Positions 1 to 10,200 of a DNA stretch of 25,928 nucleotides are shown one piece after another (the stretch's first letter is position 1; each line of letters starts with the position of its first letter). Location: positions 1-25,928 of the forward strand of contig RBNI01000904.1 in assembly GCA_003990745.1 (NCBI GenBank), read 5' to 3'. Origin of the DNA: Jimgerdemannia flammicorona. Its lineage: Eukaryota > Mucoromycota > Endogonomycetes > Endogonales > Endogonaceae. The notes beneath the pieces are model-generated. The model did no database searches. It was not told the origin of the DNA and was given only the letters and a program-made list of their open reading frames with translations. The position numbers and the translations under genes are program-made.

Positions 1-415
1 CTTGGGTGATCGAGCGATCGCACATTTTCTTTATTTCTTTCTTTCCCCTCGCTTCCCCGGTTGGTTCCCCCGTTGTTGAGAGCGCATTAAGTTATTCATC
101 TCATGTCAGTCGTTTGGTGTTTAGTTGTCGATACGGTCCTTGTAGTTGGCGCCGGGCGGGCGTGTATTTCATCTTAGCCTCTCTCTTCTTTGCTTTTTTG
201 CATTTATTACCTTTACGGCCGTGACAAAATGGTTTATCCAGCCCGTCCATAGGGTGGTCACCTCTCTGGCCTTTGTTTTGTACTTCTTAGCTAGTTGTTT
301 ACTTCGCTGGCCTTGTTTTGCTTTTCTCATCTTAGGAGTCCTTGTCTTTTGTTGCTCCAATGTACTCTATCTTCTCTACAACGAATAAATTCTTACTTGA
401 AGCCTAACCCTAACC
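1..415 (+). mobile_element. Family A LINE copy 0: last codons of ORF2, 3' UTR and telomeric junction
   Basis: The window opens in the last two sense codons of ORF2 (CTT GGG) followed by TGA at 7-9, the same ending as at 5162-5164 and 10305-10307. The rest is 3' UTR: a T-rich stretch, the conserved core beginning CCATAGGGTGGTCACC near 247, AATAAA at 384-389, then TTACTTGAAG and the CCTAACCCTAACC tract at 403-415. Of all six 3' UTRs this one keeps the most CpG (for example GGCGCCGGGCGGGCG near 149-163, where other copies have TpG or CpA), so it looks like the youngest copy. The body of the copy lies left of the window. Short open frames here are chance, because the region aligns as untranslated sequence in all copies. 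Confidence 0.85.
403..415 (+). repeat. Telomere-like tract CCTAACCCTAACC, copy 0/copy 1 junction
   Basis: Two units of the C-rich telomere repeat follow the 3' end of copy 0 (TTACTTGAAG) and precede the 5' end of copy 1. The same arrangement recurs at four more junctions. There is no poly(A) tail. The tract could be remnant telomere DNA or the end of the element RNA. Confidence 0.85.
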
Positions 416-515
416 ACTCCCGTGATTTCCCCATTTGGCTAGACTCGGCTTTACGGCCCGAAGCTATTCCAATTTAAGAAAGCAGTCACTTTGATTAGCT
501 AAGCCTCTCATCGGG

Positions 516-523
516 TATAAATA
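516..523 (+). promoter_or_regulatory. TATA-box-like TATAAATA in copy 1 5' UTR
   Basis: TATAAATA followed by a C run occurs here and at the matching place in copy 2 (5677-5684), about 100 nt inside the 5' end and about 100 nt before the ORF1 ATG. The site is conserved between the two full-length copies. A role as a pol II promoter is inferred from the motif and position only. Confidence 0.5.
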
Positions 524-622
524 CCCCCTTCCCCATTATTTTTTCGTTGCACAAACAAAGGTCACATGACTCATTTCACAATTTCAAACAAATAAACAAA
601 CCCACCTCTGCCTATTTCGGCA

Positions 623-2121
623 ATGTCAGCCACCTCCTCTATTGTCGGCGATGACAGCAATGCCACCCACCTCTTTGCGTGCTTCGGCGCCTTGCTCTGC
701 TACGCTGAATGTCGCGGCATCGGTCTTCTCTCCCTCGGCTTCGGCGAGGGCAGCCTAACAGTGATGTGCAGGTCGTGCGGGGATGCATGACCAATATTAG
801 CGTATTTATCTTCCCTGTGTGATGTAGAAGATAACGAAGAGATCGCAATCTCTTCCAATTCAGACCACGATGCCCAGCGTACCTCATTTTCTTCCACACC
901 CCGCCCCTCAATCGGAACAAGCATGATCGCCCAAACACTAATTTGGGAATGACCCTGATGGCCGGTCGTGCGGGCCCCTTAGCCAACCCTGATTTGGTCA
1001 TAGAGATGGCCGCGATGAGGAAGCAGATCTCGGATCTGCTGACTCAAGTGGCTGATTTGGCCAAAATCAATGCCCAGCTGATGGCACAGCTTACTGTGCG
1101 ATCGGTGCCCACCACCCCCTCGTCATCTGATGCTCCTTCGGGAAGTACCCCCACTGCCCCTTCCACATCCGCCTCCCCCAAGTCCTCGGCCCCCCCTCCT
1201 ACTGGTCCTGCTGCAAACACGCGGTCTAAGACCCAGAAGCGAGTGGACAAGCGGGCTGCTAAAGCCGCTGCGTCACAAGCTGGTGCACCACCAAAAGAGG
1301 CAACTCCCACGGTTGCGCCGTCGGCCGCTAAAGCCGTGCCCCCTAAAAAGGGTAAGGCCAAGGCCCCCGAGCCAGTGCTCTAGGCTCAGCCTGTGGGTTC
1401 CAGTGCCGCCGGCCCGTCTTCATCCTCCACTTCGGCCCCCGCCCCCCCCAAATCGTACATCACTACTGCCAAGAAGGTCTCTATCAAGGATAGGACCCAG
1501 GCCTATCCCGAGCCGGAGAGAGCTGCCACCACTGCTGCCCTCTCGTGCATGACCCATAAGCCAACCTCTCATTTGTCGCCGACTGAGAAGAGTGCTCGGC
1601 TGTAGCACGTTTATGTCAATGGATTTGCCCATCTTAAGATCGGGCAGATTCGGAAGAACTTGTATGATGTCCATGTGATGTTGTCGAAAGTTCTCAATAT
1701 GTCGTACATCTCGGCATCGACCATCGAATTCCTTCTCCGCCCTGATTATGTCACGGCATTCCAAAAGAAGATAAAGATACTCAGGTTCTCGGTGCTAATG
1801 ACCTAGGACCCTGTGCTCCTACATAACAAGAATGCCACGGAGGCCATAAAGGCACGGGTACTCCAATCCTTCCATGCTCGGGTCCGACAGTTGGCTGGCG
1901 ATACCACTGTGAAGAGGCCAGAGGTGCAGACCTTCTACAGAGCTTGGGCCGCAGAACTCGGCCTTACTCTCCTCTCCTTCACCTCCCCGACGGCCGGCCC
2001 TGCTTCGAAGGCAGATGGTACTGTGGCTGTGACTGGTGATATGGCGATAGATTTGGAAGCCGAGGCTTCCACTTCAGGTGCTTCCCACGCTGTTGGTGCT
2101 AATGCACCCAGCCCACAATGA
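623..2121 (+). pseudogene. Family A ORF1, copy 1 (nucleic-acid-binding ORF1 protein), broken
   Basis: The start is the ATG at 623-625 (MSATSSIV), matched at 5786 in copy 2. Comparing the copies gives an ancestral ORF of about 499 codons. Domains in order: a Cys cluster near residues 27-55 (CYAECR, then CRSCGDA), an acidic stretch, an AT-hook-like segment (damaged here, NKHDRP), a heptad-rich helix (EMAAMRKQISDLLTQVADL) near 1003-1090, a Pro/Ala/Ser/Lys linker, and a conserved C-terminal domain (FAHLKIGQIRKNLY onwards). Lesions: TGA 788-790, a 1-nt deletion near 898-903, TAG 1381-1383, TAG 1603-1605 and TAG 1804-1806. Most sit where copy 2 has CAG or TGG, so they are C-to-T or G-to-A changes. 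The role, RNA binding in the retrotransposition particle, is known for LINE ORF1 proteins and inferred here. Confidence 0.75.
2118..2121 (+). promoter_or_regulatory. ATGA overlap coupling ORF1 stop and ORF2 start, copy 1
   Basis: ORF1 ends in TGA (2119-2121), which overlaps the ORF2 ATG (2118-2120). The same overlap is kept at 7271-7274 and in badly decayed copy 5 at 16964-16967. Such overlaps in other LINEs support translation of ORF2 by termination and reinitiation. That mechanism is inferred here. Confidence 0.7.
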
Positions 2122-5100
2122 GAGTTGGGTTCCTCAATACACACAGACTACTCCAGAACAAGTTCGATGTGCTCAGTTGGTTGATTGGTCCTGCCCTTGA
2201 CGTTCTTTTCATATGTGAAACATGGCACATTCCACTGCATCCCTCTCCGCTCATTCATATGTCCTCTCCTCTGGCGTCGCACAGGATCGTGGGTCACCAG
2301 AATGGTGGGCTCGTAGTCCTCGTGTCAAACTGTTTCACCCTCCTTATTTCCGGATCCTCCGCTGACTCCTTCTATATCTGGCTCATGTTCTAGGGCCTGA
2401 TATTGGTTGGGGTTTACGCCCCCCCCTCTCTTCCTATTGGTGGTTTCCGAGATCTCGTGTCTGGTCTCTTTCTGGGTAAGGCACTTTTGATTGGTGACAT
2501 CAATACTCAATTCAGTGCCCGCCTTAATGATATCAACTCTGGTCCTCATAATCAGATGGATGTCATCGATACCTCCCTGATGATGTAGTCATTGAATCAC
2601 TTGACCCCAGTGGCTAGTTCTACATACATTGATCACGCGTTTGCCACCGCATCTCTTCATGCATCCCTCACCTGCTCTACCCCCCCTGTCACTACCGACC
2701 ACCCCTCCCTCCTTACTGTTTCCTTCCCCTTCTCCCCCTCGCCGGTTGCCGCTCAGGCTGGTGTCTGCCGTTACTCTGCAAGATATCTGACTGACCTGGT
2801 CATTCAAGCTCACCTTCGGGAATTAGCAGATATTGTTTGCGATACTGTTGTCAGGTCCATCTACTCTGTCCGAGATCATGTCCCTGGCTTTCACTCCGTG
2901 GAAGATCGCCAGTAGTTCATTGATTCCCTGGATACTCTTTTGACCTCTGGTCTATAATCAGTTTGTGAGGACATTCTTGGCTCATATGATGCAAGAGAAA
3001 TCAGAGCAGCGCCACTCCCTCGGCAGGACCTTCTTCATAGTGCATCTTTGGTCTCTGATGCCATCCGCGGTTTTAAGTGAGTGTATTGCTCCACCCCCCT
3101 CACCCCCCTCCAATCTCGATCCTCTGCTATTCCAGTGTTCGATGACGTGGTTGCTCATTTTACCACTATCTTCAGCCAGCCGAATGCCTCTCTCCACCTC
3201 GATGACTCTGAGGATGTCTTTCCCCTTGGCGTGGGTGCTCTTGGACTGCAGGGCTGGTTTGACCAGTCGGCGGTTTGGAGGGCTATCCGCAGCTACTCCC
3301 TCTCGAAGGCCTGTGGAGCAGATTCCTTACACATCCGGATCCTTCAGGTGATGGCGGGTGAGGTTGATGCCCCCTGTAGCCTCTCCAAAGCCTTGTCCTT
3401 CTTCTTCCAGATGTGCGTGGTCTGGGGGCTCACTCCCCGCTGCTGGAATTCTGCCATTATCACTCTGATCCCTAAGAAGGAGGATTCGAGGACGATTGAT
3501 GGATTTTGCCCTATCGCTCTTACTAAAATGTTTCGTAGACTCTTCGAGCGGTGTCTGGAAGGATATGTCAAGAGCCGAAGTGGCCTGACAGAATTGTCGC
3601 GCTGCCAAGGTAGCTTCTACACCTGCTTCTCATCTCTTTCCCATGTCTTGCTCTCGCATGAGACATGGGCCAAGGGGTGGGGCCGCCGTGTCTTTCTTGA
3701 CCTCTGGCAGGCATATGATTGAGTCCCCCTCAAGCTTATTCTTTCCCATCTTGAGGCGTGAGGTGCCGACACGGCCCTCCTTAGCATTATCCGAAGCCTG
3801 TTCAATTACTGTTCTTATCAGGTGGTTGTTAATGGCCTCATTACCCCTCTGGTCCCCACTGAGCGTGGTCTTTTTCAGGGCTCCCTCCTCTCTCCCTGGC
3901 TCTTTGATGTCTTTATCGACCCCCTTGCCGCCTCCTTTGATGAAATATTCAAGGAGTACGACTTCCTCCTTGGGCTCTTCTTCACTGACGATATCGCTCT
4001 TACCCCCCACACTACCGTAGAAGGGCAAAGAATGATTGACTTTTGTGAGGATTGGCTTCTGGAAAATGGTATGGAACTCAATCCCAAGAAGTGTGGTTAT
4101 GTTGGCCCTGCTGACTGAACTGTGTGGATTGGGGGCGAACCATGCCCGCGACCCCCCTCCTACATATACCTGAGTGTACCGTATACCAACAAAGGGTTTG
4201 ACTTTGTTGAGCTCGCATTGCAGAATACGGCAAAGGCAAAACAAACTCTTGGGTTCTGCCGTACCCGTGGTCCCCTCTGGTTGCCAATGGTCAAGCTGGC
4301 CATCGTATGGACATTCATTAGGCCTCAGCTGGAATATGGTCTTCCCCTTTTATGAGCTTCCTGTCTGGCTACTACCACGGGGCTTCAGATGTTGAAGCGT
4401 CCCGAGAAGGTCTTTGATGATGCTGTTGCTTGGGCGGTTGGATTTTCTGGCCGTCCCTTGCTTGGCAGCTCGATTCTCGGCCTCCCTTCCTTCCTTCATC
4501 ATATGTCTGACCTCTGTTGCATGTTCCAAGCCCATCTGGATTAGCGTAGCAAGTCTGGCAACAACCCCATCGGCCCCCTTAGCGAGCGCTTTGTCACGCG
4601 TCCTCCGGGTTCTATCATTGACAAGTTCCAGCATTGGACCTCTTAGCTTGACTTCCTCGACTGATACTGGGACCTTCATCCCCAGGTTCACAAGGCTTGC
4701 TCGCTCCGCTCCTTCCTTCAGTCCTTCCTTCGGGATCAGCTGCTGCAGGAATGGGCCTCCTCTTCCCAGGCTCTCGTTTGGTATATCACCCCAAAGGCCG
4801 CTTACAGTCGCGAGGCGCCGATTGTATCCTCTCCTTCCCCCCCCGGCTTGTGCATTCTGTGCTCGCTTGGTGCTATGACTACTTTGGCCAACCCCGCCTC
4901 TACCCCTGTAGAAATAAGTTTCATTGTGGCCATCTCCTCAGATGTGGTCTTCTCGACGGTTCATATTCTATGTTCAGAGGTTCTTCCGATCATGATAAAC
5001 AACTCGATTGGTTTACCAATGATGAATAGCAGGAGGAACTTCGTGCCTACCCTCTTCACGCTCTTCATGGGACAGCCTATCATGCTATCGACATCATGTG

Positions 5101-5164
5101 TAATTCTGGTGGCCATCTCGTGGTCGGGTTCTGCCTGACTGAGATTATGAAGATGCTTGGGTGA
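2118..5164 (+). pseudogene. Family A ORF2, copy 1: APE endonuclease, reverse transcriptase and Zn-knuckle polyprotein, broken
   Basis: Ancestrally about 1015 residues. The N-terminal APE-like endonuclease shows RVGFLNTH, ICETWH, GVYAPPS, GDINTQF (catalytic Asp kept), YIDHAFAT and TTDHPSL. The reverse transcriptase follows with WNSAIITLIPKKEDS, FCPIALT, motif A FLDLWQAYD, motif B GLFQGSLLSPWLF and motif C FFTDDIAL at 3981-4004, where copy 3 has FFADD. A C-terminal CCHC-like motif lies near 4907-4955. No RNase H was recognised. The ORF ends in MKMLG then TGA at 5162-5164. At least 13 in-frame stops were located: TAG at 2391, 2586, 2913, 4542, 4644 and 5027; TAA at 2955; TGA at 3078, 3720, 3759, 4116, 4353 and 4662. 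One C is missing from the run near 4788-4792, shifting the frame. Where copy 2 is intact, most stops pair with CGA, CAG or TGG codons. Confidence 0.85.
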
Positions 5165-5557
5165 TCGAGCGATTGCACATTTTCTTTATTTCCTTCTCTC
5201 CCCTTGTTTACCTGGTTGGTTCCCTTGTTATTGAGAATGCGTTGAGTTATTCATCTCATGTTAGTCGTTTGGTGTTTGGTTGTCGATATGGTTCATGTAG
5301 TTGGTACCAGGCAAACGTGTATTATATTTTAGCCTTTCTTTTCTTTGCTTTTTGCATTTATTGTCTTTATGGCCATGACAAAATCGTTTTATCCAGCCCG
5401 TCCATAGGGTGGTCACCTCTCTGGCCTTTGTTTTGTACTTCTTAGCTGGTTGTTTACTTCGCTGGCCTTGTTTTGCTTTTCTTATCTTAGGAGTTTTTGT
5501 CTTTTATTGCTCTGATGTACTCTGTCCTCTCTACAATGAATAAATTCTTACTTGAAG
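5165..5557 (+). other. 3' UTR of family A copy 1 with conserved core
   Basis: Non-coding, about 390 nt, aligned in all copies. The core begins CCATAGGGTGGTCACC near 5402 and runs about 110 nt to the GTTGCTC block near 5512. AATAAA follows near 5539, then the telomere-like tract. In LINEs the 3' end usually carries the signal recognised by the reverse transcriptase, and this core is the best candidate. The open frames read through this stretch are not supported as genes. Confidence 0.7.
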
Positions 5558-5573
5558 CCTAAACCTAACCTAA
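5558..5573 (+). repeat. Telomere-like tract CCTAAACCTAACCTAA, copy 1/copy 2 junction
   Basis: A slightly degenerate C-rich telomere-type tract sits immediately after the copy 1 3' end and before the copy 2 5' end. Unit lengths vary (CCTAAA, CCTAA), as in decayed or error-prone telomere repeats. Confidence 0.8.
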
Positions 5574-5676
5574 GTCACTCATGTTATTTCCCCATTTGGC
5601 TAGACTCGGCTTTATGGCCCGAAGCTATTCCAAATTAAGAAAGCAGGCACTTTGATTAGCTAAGCCTCCCATTGAG

Positions 5677-5684
5677 TATAAATA
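5677..5684 (+). promoter_or_regulatory. TATA-box-like TATAAATA in copy 2 5' UTR
   Basis: Same motif, same following C run and same spacing to the ORF1 ATG as at 516-523. The surrounding sequence differs at several CpG sites while the motif itself is unchanged. Confidence 0.5.
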
Positions 5685-5785
5685 CCCCCTTCCCAATTAT
5701 TTTTTCGTTGCACAAACAAAGGGTACATGACCCGCGTTTCATAATTTCAAACAAATAAACACACACACCTCCGCCTATTTCGGCA

Positions 5786-7274
5786 ATGTCAGCCACCTCC
5801 TCCATCGTCAGTGATGACAGCAATGCCACCCGCCTTTTCGCGCACTTTGGCACCTCGCTCCACTGCGCCGAATGTCGCAGCGTCAGTCTTCTTTCCCTCG
5901 GCTTCGGCGAGGGTAGTCTTATGGTGATGTGCAGGTCATGCGGGGATGCATGACCGATATCGGCATATTTATCTTTCCTGCGTGATGCGGAAGATGACGA
6001 AGAGATCGCGATCTCTTCCTATTCGGACCATGACGCCCAGCATACCTCATTCTCTCCCATGCCCCTGCCCCTCAATCGGAACAAGCGTGGTCGCCCGAAC
6101 ACTAGTTTGGACGGCCGTTCGTGTGGGCCCCTCAGCCGACCCTGATTTGGTCATGGAGATGGCCGCGATGAGGAAGCAGATCTCAGATCTGCTGACTCAA
6201 GTGGCTGAACTGGCCAAAATCAATGCCCAGCTGATAGCGCAGCTTGCTGCACGATCTGCGCCCATCGCCCCCTCATCATCTGGTGCTCCTTTGGGAAGTA
6301 CTCCCGCCATCCCTTCCACATCTGCCCCCCCTAAGTCCTCGGCCCCCCCTCCTACTGGTCTTCCCATGAACACGCGGTCGAAGGCCCAGAAGCGAGCGGA
6401 CAAGTGGGCTGCTAAAGCCACTGTATCACAAGCTGGTGCGCCGCCAAAGGAGGCAACTCCCATGGTTGCGCCCTCGGCCGCTAAAGCTGTGCCCCCTAAA
6501 AAGGGTAAAGCCAAGGCCCCCGAGCCAGTGCCCCAGGCTTTGCCTGTGGGTCCCAGTGCCGCCAGTCCATCTTCGTCCCCCACTTCAGCCCCTGCCCCCC
6601 CTAAATCGTACACCGCCGCCACCAAGAAGGTTTCTATCAAGGATAGAACCCAGGCCTACCCCGAGCCAGAGAGAGCTGCTGCTGCCGCCACCCTCTCGCG
6701 TATGACCCACAAGCCGACCTCTCATTTGTCACCAACTGAGAAGGGCACTCGGCTGCAGCACGTTTATATCGATAGATTTGCCCATCTTAAGATCGGGCAG
6801 ATTCGGAAGAACTTGTACAACATCTATGTGATGTTATCTAAAGTTCTCAATATATCGTATATCTCGGCGTCAACTATCGAATTTCTTCTCCACTCTGATT
6901 ATATCACGGCATTCTAAAAAAAGATGAAGGCGCTCAGGTTCTCGGTGCTGACGGCCTGGGACCCCGCGCTCCCATGCAACAAGAATGCCATAGAGGCCGT
7001 GAAGGCATGGGTACTCCAATCCTTCCATGCTCGGGTCTGACAGTTGGCTGGCGATGCTACTGTGAAGAGGCCTGAGGTGCAGACCTTCTATAGAGCTTGG
7101 GCCGTGGAACTCGGCCTCACTCTCCCCTCCTTCACCTCTCTGGTAGCCAGCCCTGCTTCGAAGGCAGGTGGTACTGTGGCCGTGACGGGTGACATGGTGA
7201 TGGATTTGGAAGCTGAGGCTTCTGCTTCAACTGCTTCTCATGCTGTTGGTGCTAACGCACCTGGCCCACAATGA
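5786..7274 (+). pseudogene. Family A ORF1, copy 2, broken; best view of the N-terminal finger and AT-hook
   Basis: The ATG at 5786 begins MSATSSIVSDDSNAT. A four-cysteine cluster follows with spacing C-x2-C-x19-C-x2-C (CAECRS ... CRSCGDA), which suggests a zinc-binding fold. Next come an acidic stretch (DAEDDEE), NKRGRPNTS, an AT-hook-like GRP core in a basic setting, a coiled-coil helix near 6150-6250, a long Pro/Ala/Lys-rich linker, and the C-terminal domain beginning FAHLKIGQIRKNLY near 6778. Lesions: TGA 5951-5953 (shared with copy 1), an 11-nt deletion near 6109, TAA 6915-6917 (CAA in copy 1) and TGA 7038-7040 (CGA in copy 1). Overlaps ORF2 by ATGA. Finger and hook assignments are visual only. 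Confidence 0.75.
7271..7274 (+). promoter_or_regulatory. ATGA overlap coupling ORF1 stop and ORF2 start, copy 2
   Basis: The ORF2 ATG (7271-7273) overlaps the ORF1 TGA (7272-7274), exactly as in copies 1 and 5. Conservation at three sites marks this as the ancestral junction. Confidence 0.7.
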
Positions 7275-10200
7275 GAGTCGGGTTCCTCAATGCACACGGA
7301 CTACCCCAGGACAAGTTCGATGTGCTCAGTTGGTTGATTGGTCCTGCCCTCGACATTCTTTTCGTATGTGAAACGTGGCACATTCCGCTGCATCCCTCTC
7401 CACTCATTCACATGTCCTCTCCTTCAGTGTCGCACAGGATTGTGGGCCACCAGAATGGTGGACTCATGGTCCTCGTGTCAAACTGTTTCGCCCTTCTTAT
7501 TTCCGGGTCCTCCGCTGACCCCTTCCATATCCGGCTCATGTTCTAGGGCCTGGCTTTGGTTGGGGTTTACGCCCCCCCCTCTCTTCCTATTGGTGGCTTC
7601 CATGATCTTGTGTCTGGTCCCTTCCCGGGTAAGGCACTTTTGATCGGTAACATCAATACCCATTTTGGTGCCTGCCTCGGTGACGTCAATTCTTGTCCTC
7701 GTGATCGGATGGATGTTGTCGATACCTCCCTGATGACATGGTCATTGAATCACTTGACCCCGGTGGCTGGTTCTATGCGCATTGACCATACGTTCGCCAC
7801 CGCGTCCCTCCATGCATCACTCACCTGCTCCACCCCCCCTGTTGCTACTGACCACCCCTCCCTCCTTACTGTCTCCTTCCCCTTCTCTCCCTTGCCAGTT
7901 GCAGCCCTGGCTGGTATCCGCTATTACTTTGCGAAATATCTGACCGACCCGGTTGTTCAAGCCCACCTTCGGGAATCAGCTGATATTATTTGCAATATAG
8001 TTGTCAGGTCCATCTACTCAATCCGGGATTATGTTGCTGGCTTTCGCTCCATGGAAGATCACCAGCAGTTCATTGATTCCCTGGATGCCCTTTTGACCTC
8101 TGGTCTGCAGTTGGTTTGTGAGGACATTCTCGGCTCGTATGACGCAAGAGAAATAAGGGCAGTGCCGCTCCCTCGGTGGGACCTTCTTCGCAGTGCATCT
8201 TCGGTCTCTGATGCCATCCATGGTTTCAAGCGAGCATATCGCTCCACCCCCCTCGCCCCCCTCCAATCTCGATCCCCTGCTGTCCTGGTGTTCGATGATA
8301 TGGTTGTTTATTTCTCCACTATCTTCGGCCAACCGGACACCTCTCTTCATCTCGATGACTCTGAGGATGTCTTCTCCCTTGGTGTGGGTGCCCTTGGACT
8401 GCAGGGTTGGTTTGACCAACCAGCAGTTTAGAGGGCTGTCCACAGCTACCCCCTCTCGAAGACCTGTGGAGCTGATTCCCTGTACATCTGGATCCTTAGA
8501 GTAATGGCGGGCGAGGTTGACACCCCCTGTAGCCTCTCCAAAGCCTTGTCCTTCTTCTTCCAGATGTGCGTGGTCTGGGAGCTCACTCCCCACCGCTAGA
8601 ATTCCACCATTATCACCCCAATTCCCAAGAAGGAGGATTCCCAGACGATTGATGGATTTCGCCCTATTGCTCTGACTGAAATGTTTCGTAGACTCTTCGA
8701 GCGGTGTTTGGAAGGATATGTCAAGAGCCGAGGTGGCCTGACAGAAATGTCGTGCTACCAAGGTGGCTTCCGAACCTGCTTCTCATCCCTTTCCCATATC
8801 TTGCTTTCGCATGAGATGTGGGCTAAGATATGGGGCTGCCGTGTCTTTCTTAACCTCTGGCAGGTGTACGATCGAGTTCCCCTCAAGCTCATTCTTTCAC
8901 GTCTTGAGGCGCGAGGTGCCGATGTGGCCCTCCTTAGTATTATCCAAAGCCTGTTCAATTACTGTTCCTATCAGGTGATTGTTAATGGCCTCGTTACCCC
9001 TTCGGTCCCCACTGAGCATGGCCTCTTCCAAGGCTCCCTCCTCTCCCCCTGGCTCTTTGATGTCTTTATCAACCCTCTTGCCACCTCCTTTGATGAACAA
9101 TTTAAGGAGTACGACTTCCCCCTAGGGCTCTTCTTCGCTGATAATATCGCTCTTACCCCCCGCACTGCCGTGGAAGGGCAAAGGATGGTTGACTTCTGTG
9201 AGGATTGGCTCCAGGTGAACGGTATGGAACTCAACCCCAAGAAGTGTGGTTATGTCAGTCCTGCTGACTGTATGATGTGGATTGGGGGTGAGCCCTGCCT
9301 GCGACCCTCCTCCTACGTATACCTGGGTGTGCCGTATACTAACAAAGGGTTCGACTTTATTGAGCTCGCGTTGCAGAATACGGCTAAGGCGGAATGAACT
9401 CTTGGGTTCTGCTATGCCCATGGTCCCCTCTGGTCGCCAATGGTCAAGCTGGCCATTATATGGACATTCATTAGGCCTCAGCTGGAGTATGGCCTTCCTC
9501 TTCTATGAGCTTCCTGTCTGTCTACTACCACGGGGCTTCAGGTTTTGAAGCATCCTGAGAAGGTCTTTGATGATGCTGTTGCTTGGGTGGTTGGATTTTC
9601 TGACTGTCCCTTACTTGGTAGCTCAATTCTCGGCCTCCCTTCCTTCCTTCGTCGCATGTTAGACCTCTGTTGCATGTTCCAAGCCCATCTGGATTGGTGT
9701 AGCAAGTCCGGCAACAACCCCATCAGCCCCCTTAGTGAGCGCTTTGTCACACGTCCCCCGGGTTCTATTATTGACAAGTTCTGGCATTGGACCTCTTGGC
9801 TTGACTTCCTCGACTGGTCCTGGGACCTTCGTCCCCAGGTCCACAAGGCTCGCTCACTCCGCTCCTTCCTTCAGTCTTTCCTTTGGGATCAGTTATTGCA
9901 AGAATGGGCCTCCTCCTCCCAGGCTCTCATTCGGTACATCACCCCCAAAGGCCGCTTGCGGTCGCGGAGCGCCGACCGTGTCCTCTCCTTCCCCCCCCGG
10001 CTTGTGCGCTCTGCCCTTGCCTGGTGCTATGGCTACTTTGGCCAACCGTGCCCCTACCCCTGTGGAGATAAGTTTCATCATGGCCATCTCCTCAGGTGTG
10101 GTCTTCTCGATGGCATTCAGAGGTTCTTCCGATCGAGATGAACAACTCGACTGGTTTACCAATGACAAATGGCAGGAGGAGCTTCACACCTACCCTCTTC

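Larger units (their letters stand above)
416..5573 (+). mobile_element. Family A LINE copy 1, full length, inactivated
   Basis: A complete non-LTR retrotransposon unit lies between two telomere-like tracts. It has a 5' UTR (416-622), ORF1 (623-2121), ORF2 (2118-5164), a 3' UTR (5165-5557) and a CCTAAACCTAACCTAA tail (5558-5573). It aligns along its whole length with copy 2, and the ORF2 stop codons of copies 0, 1 and 2 lie about 5155 and 5143 nt apart. The sense strand is pyrimidine-rich, with many long C/T runs. APE endonuclease and reverse transcriptase motifs, together with no integrase, protease or terminal repeats of its own, place it among APE-type LINEs. The clade is uncertain; a fungal Tad1/I-like group is one possibility. 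Many stops make it non-autonomous now. Confidence 0.88.

Noticed and set aside
3630..4244. 204-codon antisense open frame in copy 1
   Set aside because: It is a shadow of the reverse transcriptase region and is broken at the matching place in copy 2.
2118..5164. TAG reassigned to glutamine
   Set aside because: Aligned copies show TAG replacing TGG as well as CAG, and TGA and TAA also interrupt the frames, so mutation explains the stops better than a changed code.
5161..5445. Open frame beginning MIERLH after the ORF2 stop (and its counterpart at 6-224)
   Set aside because: It overlaps the ORF2 TGA, uses a non-ATG start and reads through 3' UTR sequence that is not kept open in copies 2-5.
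1..5557. The repeated 3' UTRs as LTRs of an LTR retrotransposon
   Set aside because: The repeats have no TG/CA ends, primer site or polypurine tract, and the body encodes an APE endonuclease and a LINE reverse transcriptase with no protease or integrase. They are simply the 3' UTRs of successive copies.
8018..8761. 247-codon antisense open frame in copy 2
   Set aside because: It overlaps the ORF2 sense frame, is not kept as a single frame at the matching place in copy 1, and shows no recognisable domain.
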